NCBI GenBank assembly: GCA_937897535.1
Contig: CALCQB010000118.1
Coordinates: 1-16,258, forward strand
Reading direction: 5' to 3'
DNA: 16,258 nt
DNA from: an uncultured Novosphingobium sp.
GTDB lineage: Bacteria; Pseudomonadota; Alphaproteobacteria; Sphingomonadales; Sphingomonadaceae
A program made the translations under genes and the position numbers. The notes under the pieces are model-generated. The model made no database searches. It saw only the letters and a list, made by a program, of their open reading frames with translations, and was not told the DNA's origin. Positions 7,846-13,709 of this stretch are shown piece after piece. Numbering within the stretch: the stretch's first letter is position 1; each line of letters begins with the position of its first letter.

Positions 7846-7853
7846 GTTATGCT
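7826..7853 (+). promoter_or_regulatory. Possible tetR promoter, face to face with the receptor promoter
   Basis: TTGAAC (7826-7831) and TATGCT (7848-7853) are 16 nt apart on the plus strand. Transcription would begin near 7860, leaving about 20 nt of leader with GGGGAG (7865-7870) ahead of a GTG start at 7880. The -10 box is only a four of six match. The promoter overlaps the opposing one almost completely, so the two cannot be occupied at the same time. Confidence 0.38.
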
Positions 7854-7879
7854 TGCCTGGGCGAGGGGAGTGAACGAAA

Positions 7880-8548
7880 GTGCAAAAACGTGGCGCGGAT
7901 GCAACACCGGCCGGGAGCGCAGAAGGGATGCAGGTGGAGGCGGCAAGCCAGGCCAGGGACATGCGCGTGCCCCGCACCGAGCGCGGCCGCCGGACCCAGC
8001 GCGCGATCCTTGATGCGGCGGCGGCCGAATTCGGCGAGAAGGGCTTTCACGACAGCTCGATCGTCTCGATCACGATCCGCGCCGGCGTGGCGCTGGGCAG
8101 CTTCTATACCTATTTCGAATCGAAAGAGGCGCTGTTCAAGGCGCTGGTGACCGACATGAGCGGCCGGGTCCGCGATCACGTCGCCCCGGTGCTCGCCCGG
8201 CATGGCGGCGGAGCGATCGGCGCCGAAGGCATCGCGCTGGCCGCGTTTCTCGACTTCGCGCGGAGTCACAAGGAAATCTACCGGATCATCGACGAAGCCG
8301 AATTCGTCGCCCCCGAAGCCTGGCGCGCGCATTATCTCAACACCGCAGCGCGCATCCTTGAGAGGCTCCAGGCCGCGCGGGCCAAGGGCGAACTGGGGGT
8401 CGAACCCAGCGAGGTCCATGCCTGGGCGATCATGGGGATGAACGTGTTCCTCGGGCTACGCTTCGGGGTGATGGATGCCAGCGCCGATCTGGGCGAGGTG
8501 GCCAAGGCGGCCAATGCGTTGCTGAGGGATGGGTTGGGACCAACTTAG
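7880..8548 (+). CDS. TetR/AcrR-family transcriptional regulator
   Basis: The product is a one-component repressor of 222 residues from the GTG start. The N-terminal helix-turn-helix spans about residues 38-86: RTQRAILDAAAAEFGEKGFH, then VSITIRAGVALGSFYTYFESKEALFKALV, the classic TetR pattern with the YxYFxSKEAL motif. The rest is an all-helical ligand and dimer domain with no recognisable ligand signature. The GTG at 7880 has the best ribosome binding site (GGGGAG, spacing 9). ATG at 7928 and 7961 are in frame, and the ATG at 7961 would still keep the whole DNA-binding domain. It is divergent from the TonB receptor with a 126-bp shared regulatory region containing the compound inverted repeat, so it probably represses the receptor and itself. 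The inducer is unknown. Confidence 0.9.
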   Translation: MQKRGADATPAGSAEGMQVEAASQARDMRVPRTERGRRTQRAILDAAAAEFGEKGFHDSSIVSITIRAGVALGSFYTYFESKEALFKALVTDMSGRVRDHVAPVLARHGGGAIGAEGIALAAFLDFARSHKEIYRIIDEAEFVAPEAWRAHYLNTAARILERLQAARAKGELGVEPSEVHAWAIMGMNVFLGLRFGVMDASADLGEVAKAANALLRDGLGPT

Positions 8549-8699
8549 TCCTCTCCATTTTTGGCGAATGCCACAAATGGGGAGGTGGATGCCGCGTTAG
8601 CGGCAGACGGAGGGGTTTGGACGCCAGCGCCGAAACCCCTCCGTCTCGGCTTCGCCGATCCACCTCCCCATTTGCGCCATTCGGCGAAAATGGGAAGGA
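8549..8699. repeat. Long self-complementary element with two side hairpins
   Basis: Immediately after the tetR stop lies about 150 bp that folds on itself. The outer arms are CCATTTTTGGCGAATG (8555-8570) and CATTCGGCGAAAATGG (8678-8693), complementary at 14 of 16 positions. TCCT at 8549 and AGGA at 8696 extend the pairing. The middle arms are 17-bp perfect (8574-8590 with 8658-8674), and the inner arms are 14-bp perfect (8605-8618 with 8633-8646). Between middle and inner arms each side carries its own hairpin: GCCGC-GTTA-GCGGC (8591-8604) on the left and CGGC-TTC-GCCG (8647-8657) on the right, giving a cross-shaped fold. It contains no convincing gene. It resembles mini-repeats scattered in sphingomonad genomes (memory, unverified). 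It could also end tetR transcription. Confidence 0.85.
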
Positions 8700-8742
8700 T
8701 CGGGAGAATCGGATAGCTGGTGACTTGACGCGCTGCCCCCGC

Positions 8743-8757
8743 TAAGCGCCCAGCACC
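8743..8757 (+). promoter_or_regulatory. SD-less start region of prfC with a -10-like box
   Basis: The 15 bases before the prfC ATG contain no Shine-Dalgarno sequence. TAAGCG at 8743-8748 sits about 10 nt before the ATG, so a transcript from it would be leaderless or nearly so. TTGACG at 8725-8730 is too close (12 nt) to be a standard -35 partner, so the assignment is weak. Confidence 0.28.
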
Positions 8758-10284
8758 ATGTCCAACCGCCGCACCTTTGCAATCATTTCGCACCCCGACG
8801 CGGGGAAGACCACGCTGACCGAGAAGCTGCTGCTGCAAGGCGGCGCGATCCATCTGGCGGGTGAGGTCAAGGCGCGGGGGCAGGCGCGGCGGGCGCGGTC
8901 GGACTGGATGAAGATCGAGCAGCAGCGCGGGATTTCGGTCACCTCGAGCGTGATGACGTTTGAGCGCCAGGGGGTGACTTTCAACCTGCTCGACACGCCG
9001 GGACACGAGGACTTTTCGGAAGACACCTACCGCACGCTGACCGCGGTCGATTCGGCGATCATGGTGATCGACGCGGCCAAGGGGATCGAGCCGCAGACCC
9101 GCAAGCTGTTCGAGGTCTGCCGGCTGCGCTCGGTTCCGATCATCACCTTCGTCAACAAGGTCGACCGCGAGGGACGCTCGGTGTTCGAGACGCTCGACGA
9201 GGTGGCCGATGCGCTGGCGCTCGACGTTTGCCCGATGTCGTGGCCGATCGGTCTCGGCGGCGAGTTCAAGGGCGTGCTCGATTTCGCCACCAACATGATC
9301 GCCCACCCCGAAGGCGACAGCCGCGAGTTCCTCGGCAAGCGCGAGGCGGTGACCGCGGACAATATCCCGGCCGAGATCGCCGATGAAATCGAACTGGCGC
9401 GCGGCGGCTATCCCGAATTCGATCTCGAAGCCTACCGCCACGGCGACCTGACCCCGGTCTATTTCGGTTCGGCGCTCAAGAACTTCGGGGTGGCCGAACT
9501 GATCGACGCGATCGCCAGATATGCCCCGCCGCCGCGCCCGCAGCCGAGCGATCAGGGGATCATCGAGCCCGAAGGCAAGGAAGTCACCGGGTTCATCTTC
9601 AAGGTCCAGGCCAACATGGACCCGCAGCACCGTGACCGGATCGCGTTCATGCGACTGGTTTCGGGCACCTTCAAGCGCGGCATGAAGCTGACCCCCTCGG
9701 GCAGCGGCAAGCCGGTCGCGATCCACTCGCCGATCCTGTTCTTCGCGCAGGACCGCGAGATTGCCGACAATGCCGAGCCGGGCGATATCATCGGCATCCC
9801 CAACCACGGGACGCTGCGGGTCGGCGATACCTTGAGCGAGAGCAACAAGGTCCGCTTTACCGGGCTGCCCAACTTCGCACCCGAAATCCTCCGCCGGGTC
9901 CAGCTCAAGGATCCGACCAAGACCAAGCAGCTGCGCAAGGCGCTCGACGACCTGTCCGAAGAAGGCGTGATCCAGGTGTTCTACCCGGAGATCGGCGGGC
10001 AGTGGATCGTCGGCGTGGTCGGGCAGTTGCAGCTGGAAGTGCTGATCTCGCGGCTCGAGGCTGAATACAAGGTCGAAGCGATGCTGGAGCCCGCGCCGTT
10101 CGACACCGCCCGCTGGCTCAAGGGTCCGGCAGCGGCGCTGGGGCAGTTCGCCGATTTCAACAAGTCGAACCTCGCCAAGGACCGCGATGGCGATCCGGTG
10201 TTCATGGCGCGCAGTTCGTGGGACGTCAGCTACCAGCAGGAGCGCAATCCGGAGCTGGTGTTTTCGGCGACCAAGGAAAGATAA
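8758..10284 (+). CDS. prfC: Peptide chain release factor 3 (RF3 GTPase)
   Basis: RF3 is a translational GTPase that removes RF1 or RF2 from the ribosome after peptide release. The 508-residue protein carries all G motifs: P-loop HPDAGKTT (12-19), G2 QQRGISV (55-61), G3 DTPGH (79-83), G4 NKVD (133-136) and G5 SAL (238-240). Domains II and III follow, with VTGFIFKVQANMDPQHRDRIAFMRLVSG and the RF3-typical YPEIGGQWIVGVVGQLQLEVL. The RF3 insert KLLLQGGAIHLAGEVKARG (about 23-41) separates it from EF-G and other GTPases. Length is close to E. coli RF3 (529). No Shine-Dalgarno motif precedes the ATG, but the N-terminus MSNRRTFAIISHPD is right for the family, so the start is kept. Confidence 0.97.
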   Translation: MSNRRTFAIISHPDAGKTTLTEKLLLQGGAIHLAGEVKARGQARRARSDWMKIEQQRGISVTSSVMTFERQGVTFNLLDTPGHEDFSEDTYRTLTAVDSAIMVIDAAKGIEPQTRKLFEVCRLRSVPIITFVNKVDREGRSVFETLDEVADALALDVCPMSWPIGLGGEFKGVLDFATNMIAHPEGDSREFLGKREAVTADNIPAEIADEIELARGGYPEFDLEAYRHGDLTPVYFGSALKNFGVAELIDAIARYAPPPRPQPSDQGIIEPEGKEVTGFIFKVQANMDPQHRDRIAFMRLVSGTFKRGMKLTPSGSGKPVAIHSPILFFAQDREIADNAEPGDIIGIPNHGTLRVGDTLSESNKVRFTGLPNFAPEILRRVQLKDPTKTKQLRKALDDLSEEGVIQVFYPEIGGQWIVGVVGQLQLEVLISRLEAEYKVEAMLEPAPFDTARWLKGPAAALGQFADFNKSNLAKDRDGDPVFMARSSWDVSYQQERNPELVFSATKER

Positions 10285-10285
10285 G

Positions 10286-10312
10286 GGGTTCTCTGCGCCT
10301 CTGCGTGAACCC
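10286..10312. repeat. Short CTCTGCG tandem repeat downstream of prfC
   Basis: Two copies of CTCTGCG (10291-10297 and 10299-10305) at an 8-bp period are flanked by GGGTT (10286-10290) and AACCC (10308-10312). The minus strand reads GTTCACGCAGAGGCGCAGAG, a motif I recall as a dispersed repeat in many bacterial genomes. The site starts 1 nt after the prfC stop codon. The recognition as a dispersed family is from memory and needs a genome-wide count. Confidence 0.45.
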
Positions 10313-10323
10313 GCTTCTCTTCC

Positions 10324-10351
10324 TTGCTCCCTGCGCCGCGCCCGCTTAGTC
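10324..10351 (+). promoter_or_regulatory. Possible leaderless promoter of the PNPOx-like gene
   Basis: TTGCTC (10324-10329) and TTAGTC (10346-10351) are spaced by 16 nt, placing the predicted transcription start at or next to the ATG at 10359. No Shine-Dalgarno sequence lies before that ATG (AGTCTGCGCAA). Both boxes are weak matches, and the case rests mainly on the spacing. Confidence 0.33.
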
Positions 10352-10358
10352 TGCGCAA

Positions 10359-10913
10359 ATGGAATTCACCGACCACATCACCCCCGATCACGAAGCGATG
10401 ATCGGCAAGCAGGCGATCTTCTTCACCGCCACCGCCGCCAGCGAGGGCCGGATCAACCTGAGCCCCAAGGGCCTGAAGGATACCTTCAAGGTGCTCGGCC
10501 CCAACCGGGTCGCCTATCTCGATCTTGGCGGGTCGGGGAACGAGACTCACGCGCATCTCGCCGCTGACGGCCGGATCACGGTCATGATGTGCAATTTCGA
10601 GCAGCCGGCGCTGATCCTGCGGCTTTACGGGCATGGCCAGGCGGTGCTGCCACAGGATCCGGAATGGGCCGAGCTGGCCGGGCACTTCACCCTGCTGCCG
10701 GGCACGCGCCAGATCTTCGATATCGCGGTGGAAAGCGTCCAGACCAGCTGCGGCTGGGGCGTCCCGGTGATGCACCTCGACAAGGAGCGTGAAACGCTGC
10801 CGAAGTACCACGCCCAGTCCGATCCCGAAAAGTGGCTCGCCAAGGTTGGCGGGCGGACCACCAGCATCGACGGACTGCCGACCCGGCCGACCGACCGCTT
10901 CATCGCGGGCTGA
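10359..10913 (+). CDS. Pyridoxamine 5'-phosphate oxidase-like (PNPOx-like) protein
   Basis: The 184-residue protein matches the split-barrel PNPOx-like flavin-binding superfamily. The N-terminus EFTDHITPDHEAMIGKQAIFFTATAASEGRIN... is the conserved start of stand-alone pyridoxamine 5'-phosphate oxidase family proteins; it is followed by NLSPKGLKDTFKVLGPNRVAYLDLGGSGNE. VMMCNFEQPALILRLYGHGQ (75-94) forms the central barrel strands. The C-terminal part (VQTSCGWGVPVM, about 127-138) is typical of this branch. True PdxH has a different, longer pattern, so vitamin B6 synthesis should not be assumed. FMN, F420 or heme binding and the substrate are open. The stop codon overlaps the start of the next gene (TGATG), so the two are co-translated. 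No Shine-Dalgarno sequence is visible. Confidence 0.85.
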   Translation: MEFTDHITPDHEAMIGKQAIFFTATAASEGRINLSPKGLKDTFKVLGPNRVAYLDLGGSGNETHAHLAADGRITVMMCNFEQPALILRLYGHGQAVLPQDPEWAELAGHFTLLPGTRQIFDIAVESVQTSCGWGVPVMHLDKERETLPKYHAQSDPEKWLAKVGGRTTSIDGLPTRPTDRFIAG

Positions 10914-11617
10914 TGCAACTCACCTTCGCCAGCTACAACATCCACAAGGCAGTGGGGCTTGACCGGCGGCGTGATCCCGAGCGGATCCTGGCGGTGCTGC
11001 ACGAGATCGATGCCGACGTGGTCGCCCTGCAGGAGGCCGACCGCCGGTTCGGGCTGCGCGAGAGCGTGCTACCGCGCGCGCTGATCGACGATCTGTCGCA
11101 CTACCGCGCGGTGCCGCTCAATCACCGGCCGGATTCGATCGGCTGGCACGGCAATGCCCTGCTGGTGAAGCGCCACATCAAAGTGACCGAGGCCAGCGTG
11201 GTACCGCTGCCCACGCTCGAGCCGCGCGGGGCGGTCCGGGCCGACCTGTTGGTCGCCGGGCAGCGGGTCCGGGTGGTAGGCATGCACCTCGACCTGTCCG
11301 GTCTGCGCCGCCGCCAGCAATTGCGCACGATCCTGGGGCATGTCGCCGCTTGCGGTGCCGCTTGCCCGGCGGTGCTGCTGGGCGATTTCAACGAATGGGC
11401 CGTGCACGGCGGGTGCTGGCGCGAGTTTCATGCCCCGTGGCGGGTGCTGATGCCCGGTCGCTCGTTCCCGGCCCGCCGCCCGATTGCCCAGCTCGACCGG
11501 ATCGTGGTTTCGCAGGAATGGTCGGTGCGCCAGGCCCATGTCCATCATTCGGCGCTGGCCGCCGTTGCCTCGGATCATTTGCCGATCGTAGCCATGCTGG
11601 AGCTGCCCAAAATTTAG
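10913..11617 (+). CDS. Endonuclease/exonuclease/phosphatase-family protein
   Basis: The 234-residue product is a metal-dependent phosphodiesterase of the EEP (DNase I-like) fold. The catalytic landmarks are in order: N9 in FASYNIHKAVG, E41 in VVALQEADRR, H125 in VVGMHLDLSG, D158 and N160 in LLGDFNEW, D195 in IAQLDRIVV, and D221-H222 in ASDHLPIVAML. All residues expected of an active enzyme are present. No signal peptide is seen, so it is probably cytoplasmic. The substrate could be DNA, RNA or a phosphorylated lipid or sugar; the sequence does not decide. The ATG shares its A with the stop of the PNPOx-like gene. The upstream frame stays open but an earlier start would overlap that gene further. 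It ends 156 bp before the glnK start. Confidence 0.88.
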   Translation: MQLTFASYNIHKAVGLDRRRDPERILAVLHEIDADVVALQEADRRFGLRESVLPRALIDDLSHYRAVPLNHRPDSIGWHGNALLVKRHIKVTEASVVPLPTLEPRGAVRADLLVAGQRVRVVGMHLDLSGLRRRQQLRTILGHVAACGAACPAVLLGDFNEWAVHGGCWREFHAPWRVLMPGRSFPARRPIAQLDRIVVSQEWSVRQAHVHHSALAAVASDHLPIVAMLELPKI

Positions 11618-11622
11618 GCAGT

Positions 11623-11641
11623 TGCGCAAGCAATGGGCGCA
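11623..11641. promoter_or_regulatory. NtrC-like enhancer site upstream of glnK
   Basis: TGCGCAA, 5 nt, GGGCGCA matches the NtrC inverted-repeat consensus (TGCACCA-N5-TGGTGCA) at five of seven positions in each arm. The centre is about 99 bp upstream of the predicted sigma-54 start, a typical enhancer distance. A pair of direct GTGGCGC repeats (11644-11650 and 11652-11658) lies next to it and could be a second, weaker site. CATCAC-ATAA-TTG at 11686-11698 is a loose IHF match between enhancer and promoter. Confidence 0.38.
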
Positions 11642-11704
11642 TCGTGGCGCCGTGGCGCAAGGGTATTTCTCCTGAACCGCTGATTCATCACATAATTGCC
11701 GAAC

Positions 11705-11720
11705 TGGCACGGGCCTTGCT
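11705..11720 (+). promoter_or_regulatory. Sigma-54 (RpoN) promoter of glnK-amtB
   Basis: TGGCACGGGCCTTGCT fits the -24/-12 consensus TGGCAC-N5-TTGCW perfectly, with GG at 11706-11707 and GC at 11718-11719. The start of transcription is predicted near 11731. Sigma-54 control through NtrC is the standard arrangement for glnK-amtB operons, so sequence and context agree. Confidence 0.92.
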
Positions 11721-11773
11721 GAATGAGCCTTGTCGGCGCTGTGCCGGCCATGAGGCAATCAGGGGACACGGCC

Positions 11774-12112
11774 GTGAAATTCATCATCGCCATCATCAAG
11801 CCCTTCAAGCTCGACGAAGTCCGCGATGCCCTGGGCACGCTCGGCGTCGCGGGCATGACCGTTACCGAAGTCAAGGGCTTCGGGCGGCAGAAGGGACAGA
11901 CCGAGATTTACCGCGGGGCGGAATATTCCACCAACATGCTGCCCAAGGTGAAGATCGAACTCGCCGTCAGCGATGCGCTGGCACCGCAAGTGGTCGAATC
12001 GATCCAGCAATATGCCAGCACCGATTCGATCGGTGACGGCAAGATCTTCGTGCTCGATCTGGCTTCGGCCACCCGCATCCGCACCGGCGAGACCGGGGAC
12101 ACCGCGCTTTGA
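11774..12112 (+). CDS. glnK: Nitrogen regulatory PII protein (GlnK/GlnB)
   Basis: PII is a trimeric cytoplasmic sensor of 2-oxoglutarate, ATP/ADP and, by uridylylation, glutamine. With the GTG start at 11774 the protein is 112 residues, exactly the usual PII length, and begins MKFIIAIIKPFKLDEVRDAL. The T-loop has YRGAEYSTNM with Tyr51, the uridylylation site. The C-terminal signature GDGKIFVLDLASATRIRTGETG is intact. Upstream in-frame ATGs at 11723 and 11750 are rejected: 11723 lies before the predicted sigma-54 transcription start, and both add residues foreign to the family. AGGGGA (11761-11766) provides the ribosome binding site. It is followed 26 nt later by amtB, so it is named glnK for that pairing; calling it glnB would also be defensible. 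It should bind and block AmtB when nitrogen is plentiful. Confidence 0.95.
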   Translation: MKFIIAIIKPFKLDEVRDALGTLGVAGMTVTEVKGFGRQKGQTEIYRGAEYSTNMLPKVKIELAVSDALAPQVVESIQQYASTDSIGDGKIFVLDLASATRIRTGETGDTAL

Positions 12113-12138
12113 GCGTGGGCAACAGGAGGGTTTCAACA

Positions 12139-13563
12139 ATGATCCGCAAAGTAATCGGCGGTCTTGGCGCGATGGGGGCTACGCTGCTCTCCGCCACGGC
12201 CGCATTCGCACAAGGTGGCCCGATCAAGGCCCCCACGGTTGAGCAGATGGCCGGGATGGTCGACAAGGGCGACGTCGCCTGGATGCTGACCTCGTCGGTG
12301 CTGGTGTTGATGATGAGCATTCCGGCGCTGGCGCTGTTCTACGGCGGTCTGGTCCGGACCAAGAACATGCTCAGCGTGCTGATGCAGGTGTTCATGATCG
12401 TCAGCATCGCCGCGCTGGTCTGGGTTGGCTGGGGCTATTCGATGGCCTTCACCTCCACCAACAGTCCGTGGCCGACGCTGGTTGGCGGGCTCGACAAGGC
12501 GTTCCTCGCAAATGTTAGCGCGGGCACCTACGCCGCGACCTTCAGCAACAACGTCTATCTGCCAGAATTCGTCTTCGTGATCTTCCAGATGACCTTCGCC
12601 TGCATCACCCCGGCGCTGATCGTCGGGGCCTTTGCCGAGCGCGTGAAGTTCTGGCCGCTGATGCTGTTCATGGTGCTGTGGCTGACGATCGTCTATTTCC
12701 CGATCGCGCACATGGTGTGGTACTGGGCCGGACCAGACTTCCTGGCCGATGCACCGACCGACGCTGGTCTGCTGTGGGGCATGGGCGCGCTGGACTTTGC
12801 CGGTGGCACCGTGGTTCACATCAACGCCGGGATCGCCGGTCTGGTCGGCTGCCTGATGATCGGCAAGCGGATCGGCTTCGGCAAGGAAGCTACCCCGCCG
12901 CACTCGCTGACCATGACCATGATCGGCGCCTCGCTGCTGTGGGTGGGCTGGTTCGGCTTCAACGCCGGCTCCAACCTAGAAGCCAATGGCGTGACCGCGG
13001 TGGCCTTCATCAACACTTTTGTGGCGACTGCCGCAGCGGCGCTGAGCTGGTCGGTGGTTGAACAGCTCCACCACAAGCGGCCTTCGCTGCTCGGTGCGGT
13101 GACGGGTGCGGTGGCCGGTCTGGTCGCGATCACTCCGGCCTCGGGCTTCGCTTCGCCGATGACCTCGATCTACCTCGGCATCCTGGTTTCGCCGATCTGC
13201 TACTTCTTCGTCAGCTACGTGAAGAACAAGCTCAAGTACGACGATACGCTCGACGTGTTCGGGGTCCACTGCATCGGCGGGATCGTCGGCGCGCTGGGCA
13301 CGGCCATCGTGGCCGATCCGGCCCTCGGCGGGCAGGGGTTCTACGACTACACCGTGTTCCCTTACGCCGTCGGCACCTATGACATGGGTGCCCAGCTGGT
13401 CACCCAGGCCAAGGCTGTGGCACTCACCCTGTTGTGGTCGGGCGGTGTCTCGGCAGTGCTGTTCTTCGCGATCGACAAGGTCCTTGGCCTGCGTCCGACC
13501 GAAGAAGCCGAACGCGAAGGGCTCGACCTCAACGAGCACGGCGAACGCGCCTACAACTACTAA
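12139..13563 (+). CDS. amtB: Ammonium transporter AmtB
   Basis: AmtB is a trimeric inner-membrane ammonium channel. The 474-residue precursor has a cleavable signal (about residues 1-25, ending ATAAFAQ). About eleven membrane helices follow, starting at DVAWMLTSSVLVLMMSIPALALFYGGLVR. The pore twin histidines are His227 (VVHINAG) and His377 (DVFGVHCIGG), and Asp219 in ALDFAGG corresponds to the recruitment aspartate of E. coli AmtB. The C-terminal tail (GLRPTEEAEREGLDLNEHGERAYNY) is the conserved cytoplasmic segment that contacts GlnK. The ATG has a strong site, GGAGGG at 12125-12130, with 8-nt spacing. An in-frame TTG at 12109 overlaps the glnK stop and has no merit. It is co-transcribed with glnK from the sigma-54 promoter and ended by the terminator at 13655. 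Confidence 0.97.
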   Translation: MIRKVIGGLGAMGATLLSATAAFAQGGPIKAPTVEQMAGMVDKGDVAWMLTSSVLVLMMSIPALALFYGGLVRTKNMLSVLMQVFMIVSIAALVWVGWGYSMAFTSTNSPWPTLVGGLDKAFLANVSAGTYAATFSNNVYLPEFVFVIFQMTFACITPALIVGAFAERVKFWPLMLFMVLWLTIVYFPIAHMVWYWAGPDFLADAPTDAGLLWGMGALDFAGGTVVHINAGIAGLVGCLMIGKRIGFGKEATPPHSLTMTMIGASLLWVGWFGFNAGSNLEANGVTAVAFINTFVATAAAALSWSVVEQLHHKRPSLLGAVTGAVAGLVAITPASGFASPMTSIYLGILVSPICYFFVSYVKNKLKYDDTLDVFGVHCIGGIVGALGTAIVADPALGGQGFYDYTVFPYAVGTYDMGAQLVTQAKAVALTLLWSGGVSAVLFFAIDKVLGLRPTEEAEREGLDLNEHGERAYNY

Positions 13564-13574
13564 GCTTCAAGAGA

Positions 13575-13623
13575 TTGGCGGGGCTCGGGTTTTCCTCCCT
13601 CTCCTCCTCCCGGGTCCCGCCAA
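13575..13623. other. Hairpin with a pyrimidine-only loop downstream of amtB
   Basis: TTGGCGGG (13575-13582) pairs with CCCGCCAA (13616-13623), and CGGG (13586-13589) with CCCG (13609-13612), around a 3 by 3 internal loop. The 19-nt loop TTTTCCTCCCTCTCCTCCT (13590-13608) is pyrimidine only. It lies between the amtB stop and the intrinsic terminator. It may be a 3' stability element; no function is demonstrable from sequence. Confidence 0.5.
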
Positions 13624-13654
13624 CCCATGTTCCTCCTGCGAACATCAACTGAAA

Positions 13655-13688
13655 GGGCCGGAGCATTGCTGCTCCGGCCCCTTTTTTT
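13655..13688 (+). terminator. Strong intrinsic terminator of glnK-amtB
   Basis: A perfect 11-bp stem, GGGCCGGAGCA (13655-13665) with TGCTCCGGCCC (13670-13680), and a TTGC tetraloop are followed by C and seven T (13682-13688). This is a classical rho-independent terminator for the plus-strand operon. In the opposite direction only AAA/TTT flanks the stem (13652-13654), so it may weakly stop the convergent gene that ends at 13710. Confidence 0.93.
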
Positions 13689-13709
13689 GGTCCAATCGCG
13701 AAGGCGGGA

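Noticed and set aside
8545..9807. A 420-codon minus-strand frame across prfC and the structured repeat
   Set aside because: It overlaps the intact RF3 gene on the other strand, and its C-terminal part translates the repeat element.
10230..10811. A minus-strand frame containing RVHAEAQR
   Set aside because: It is antisense to the PNPOx-like gene; the peptide comes from the CTCTGCG repeat, a known source of spurious proteins.
11622..11660. TTGCGC...GCGCAA as a terminator after the EEP-family gene
   Set aside because: The stem is 6 bp with a long loop and no T tract; the sequence is better explained as part of the glnK upstream region.
11723..11773. An upstream ATG extension of the PII protein
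   Set aside because: It begins before the predicted sigma-54 transcription start and adds 17 residues not found in the PII family.
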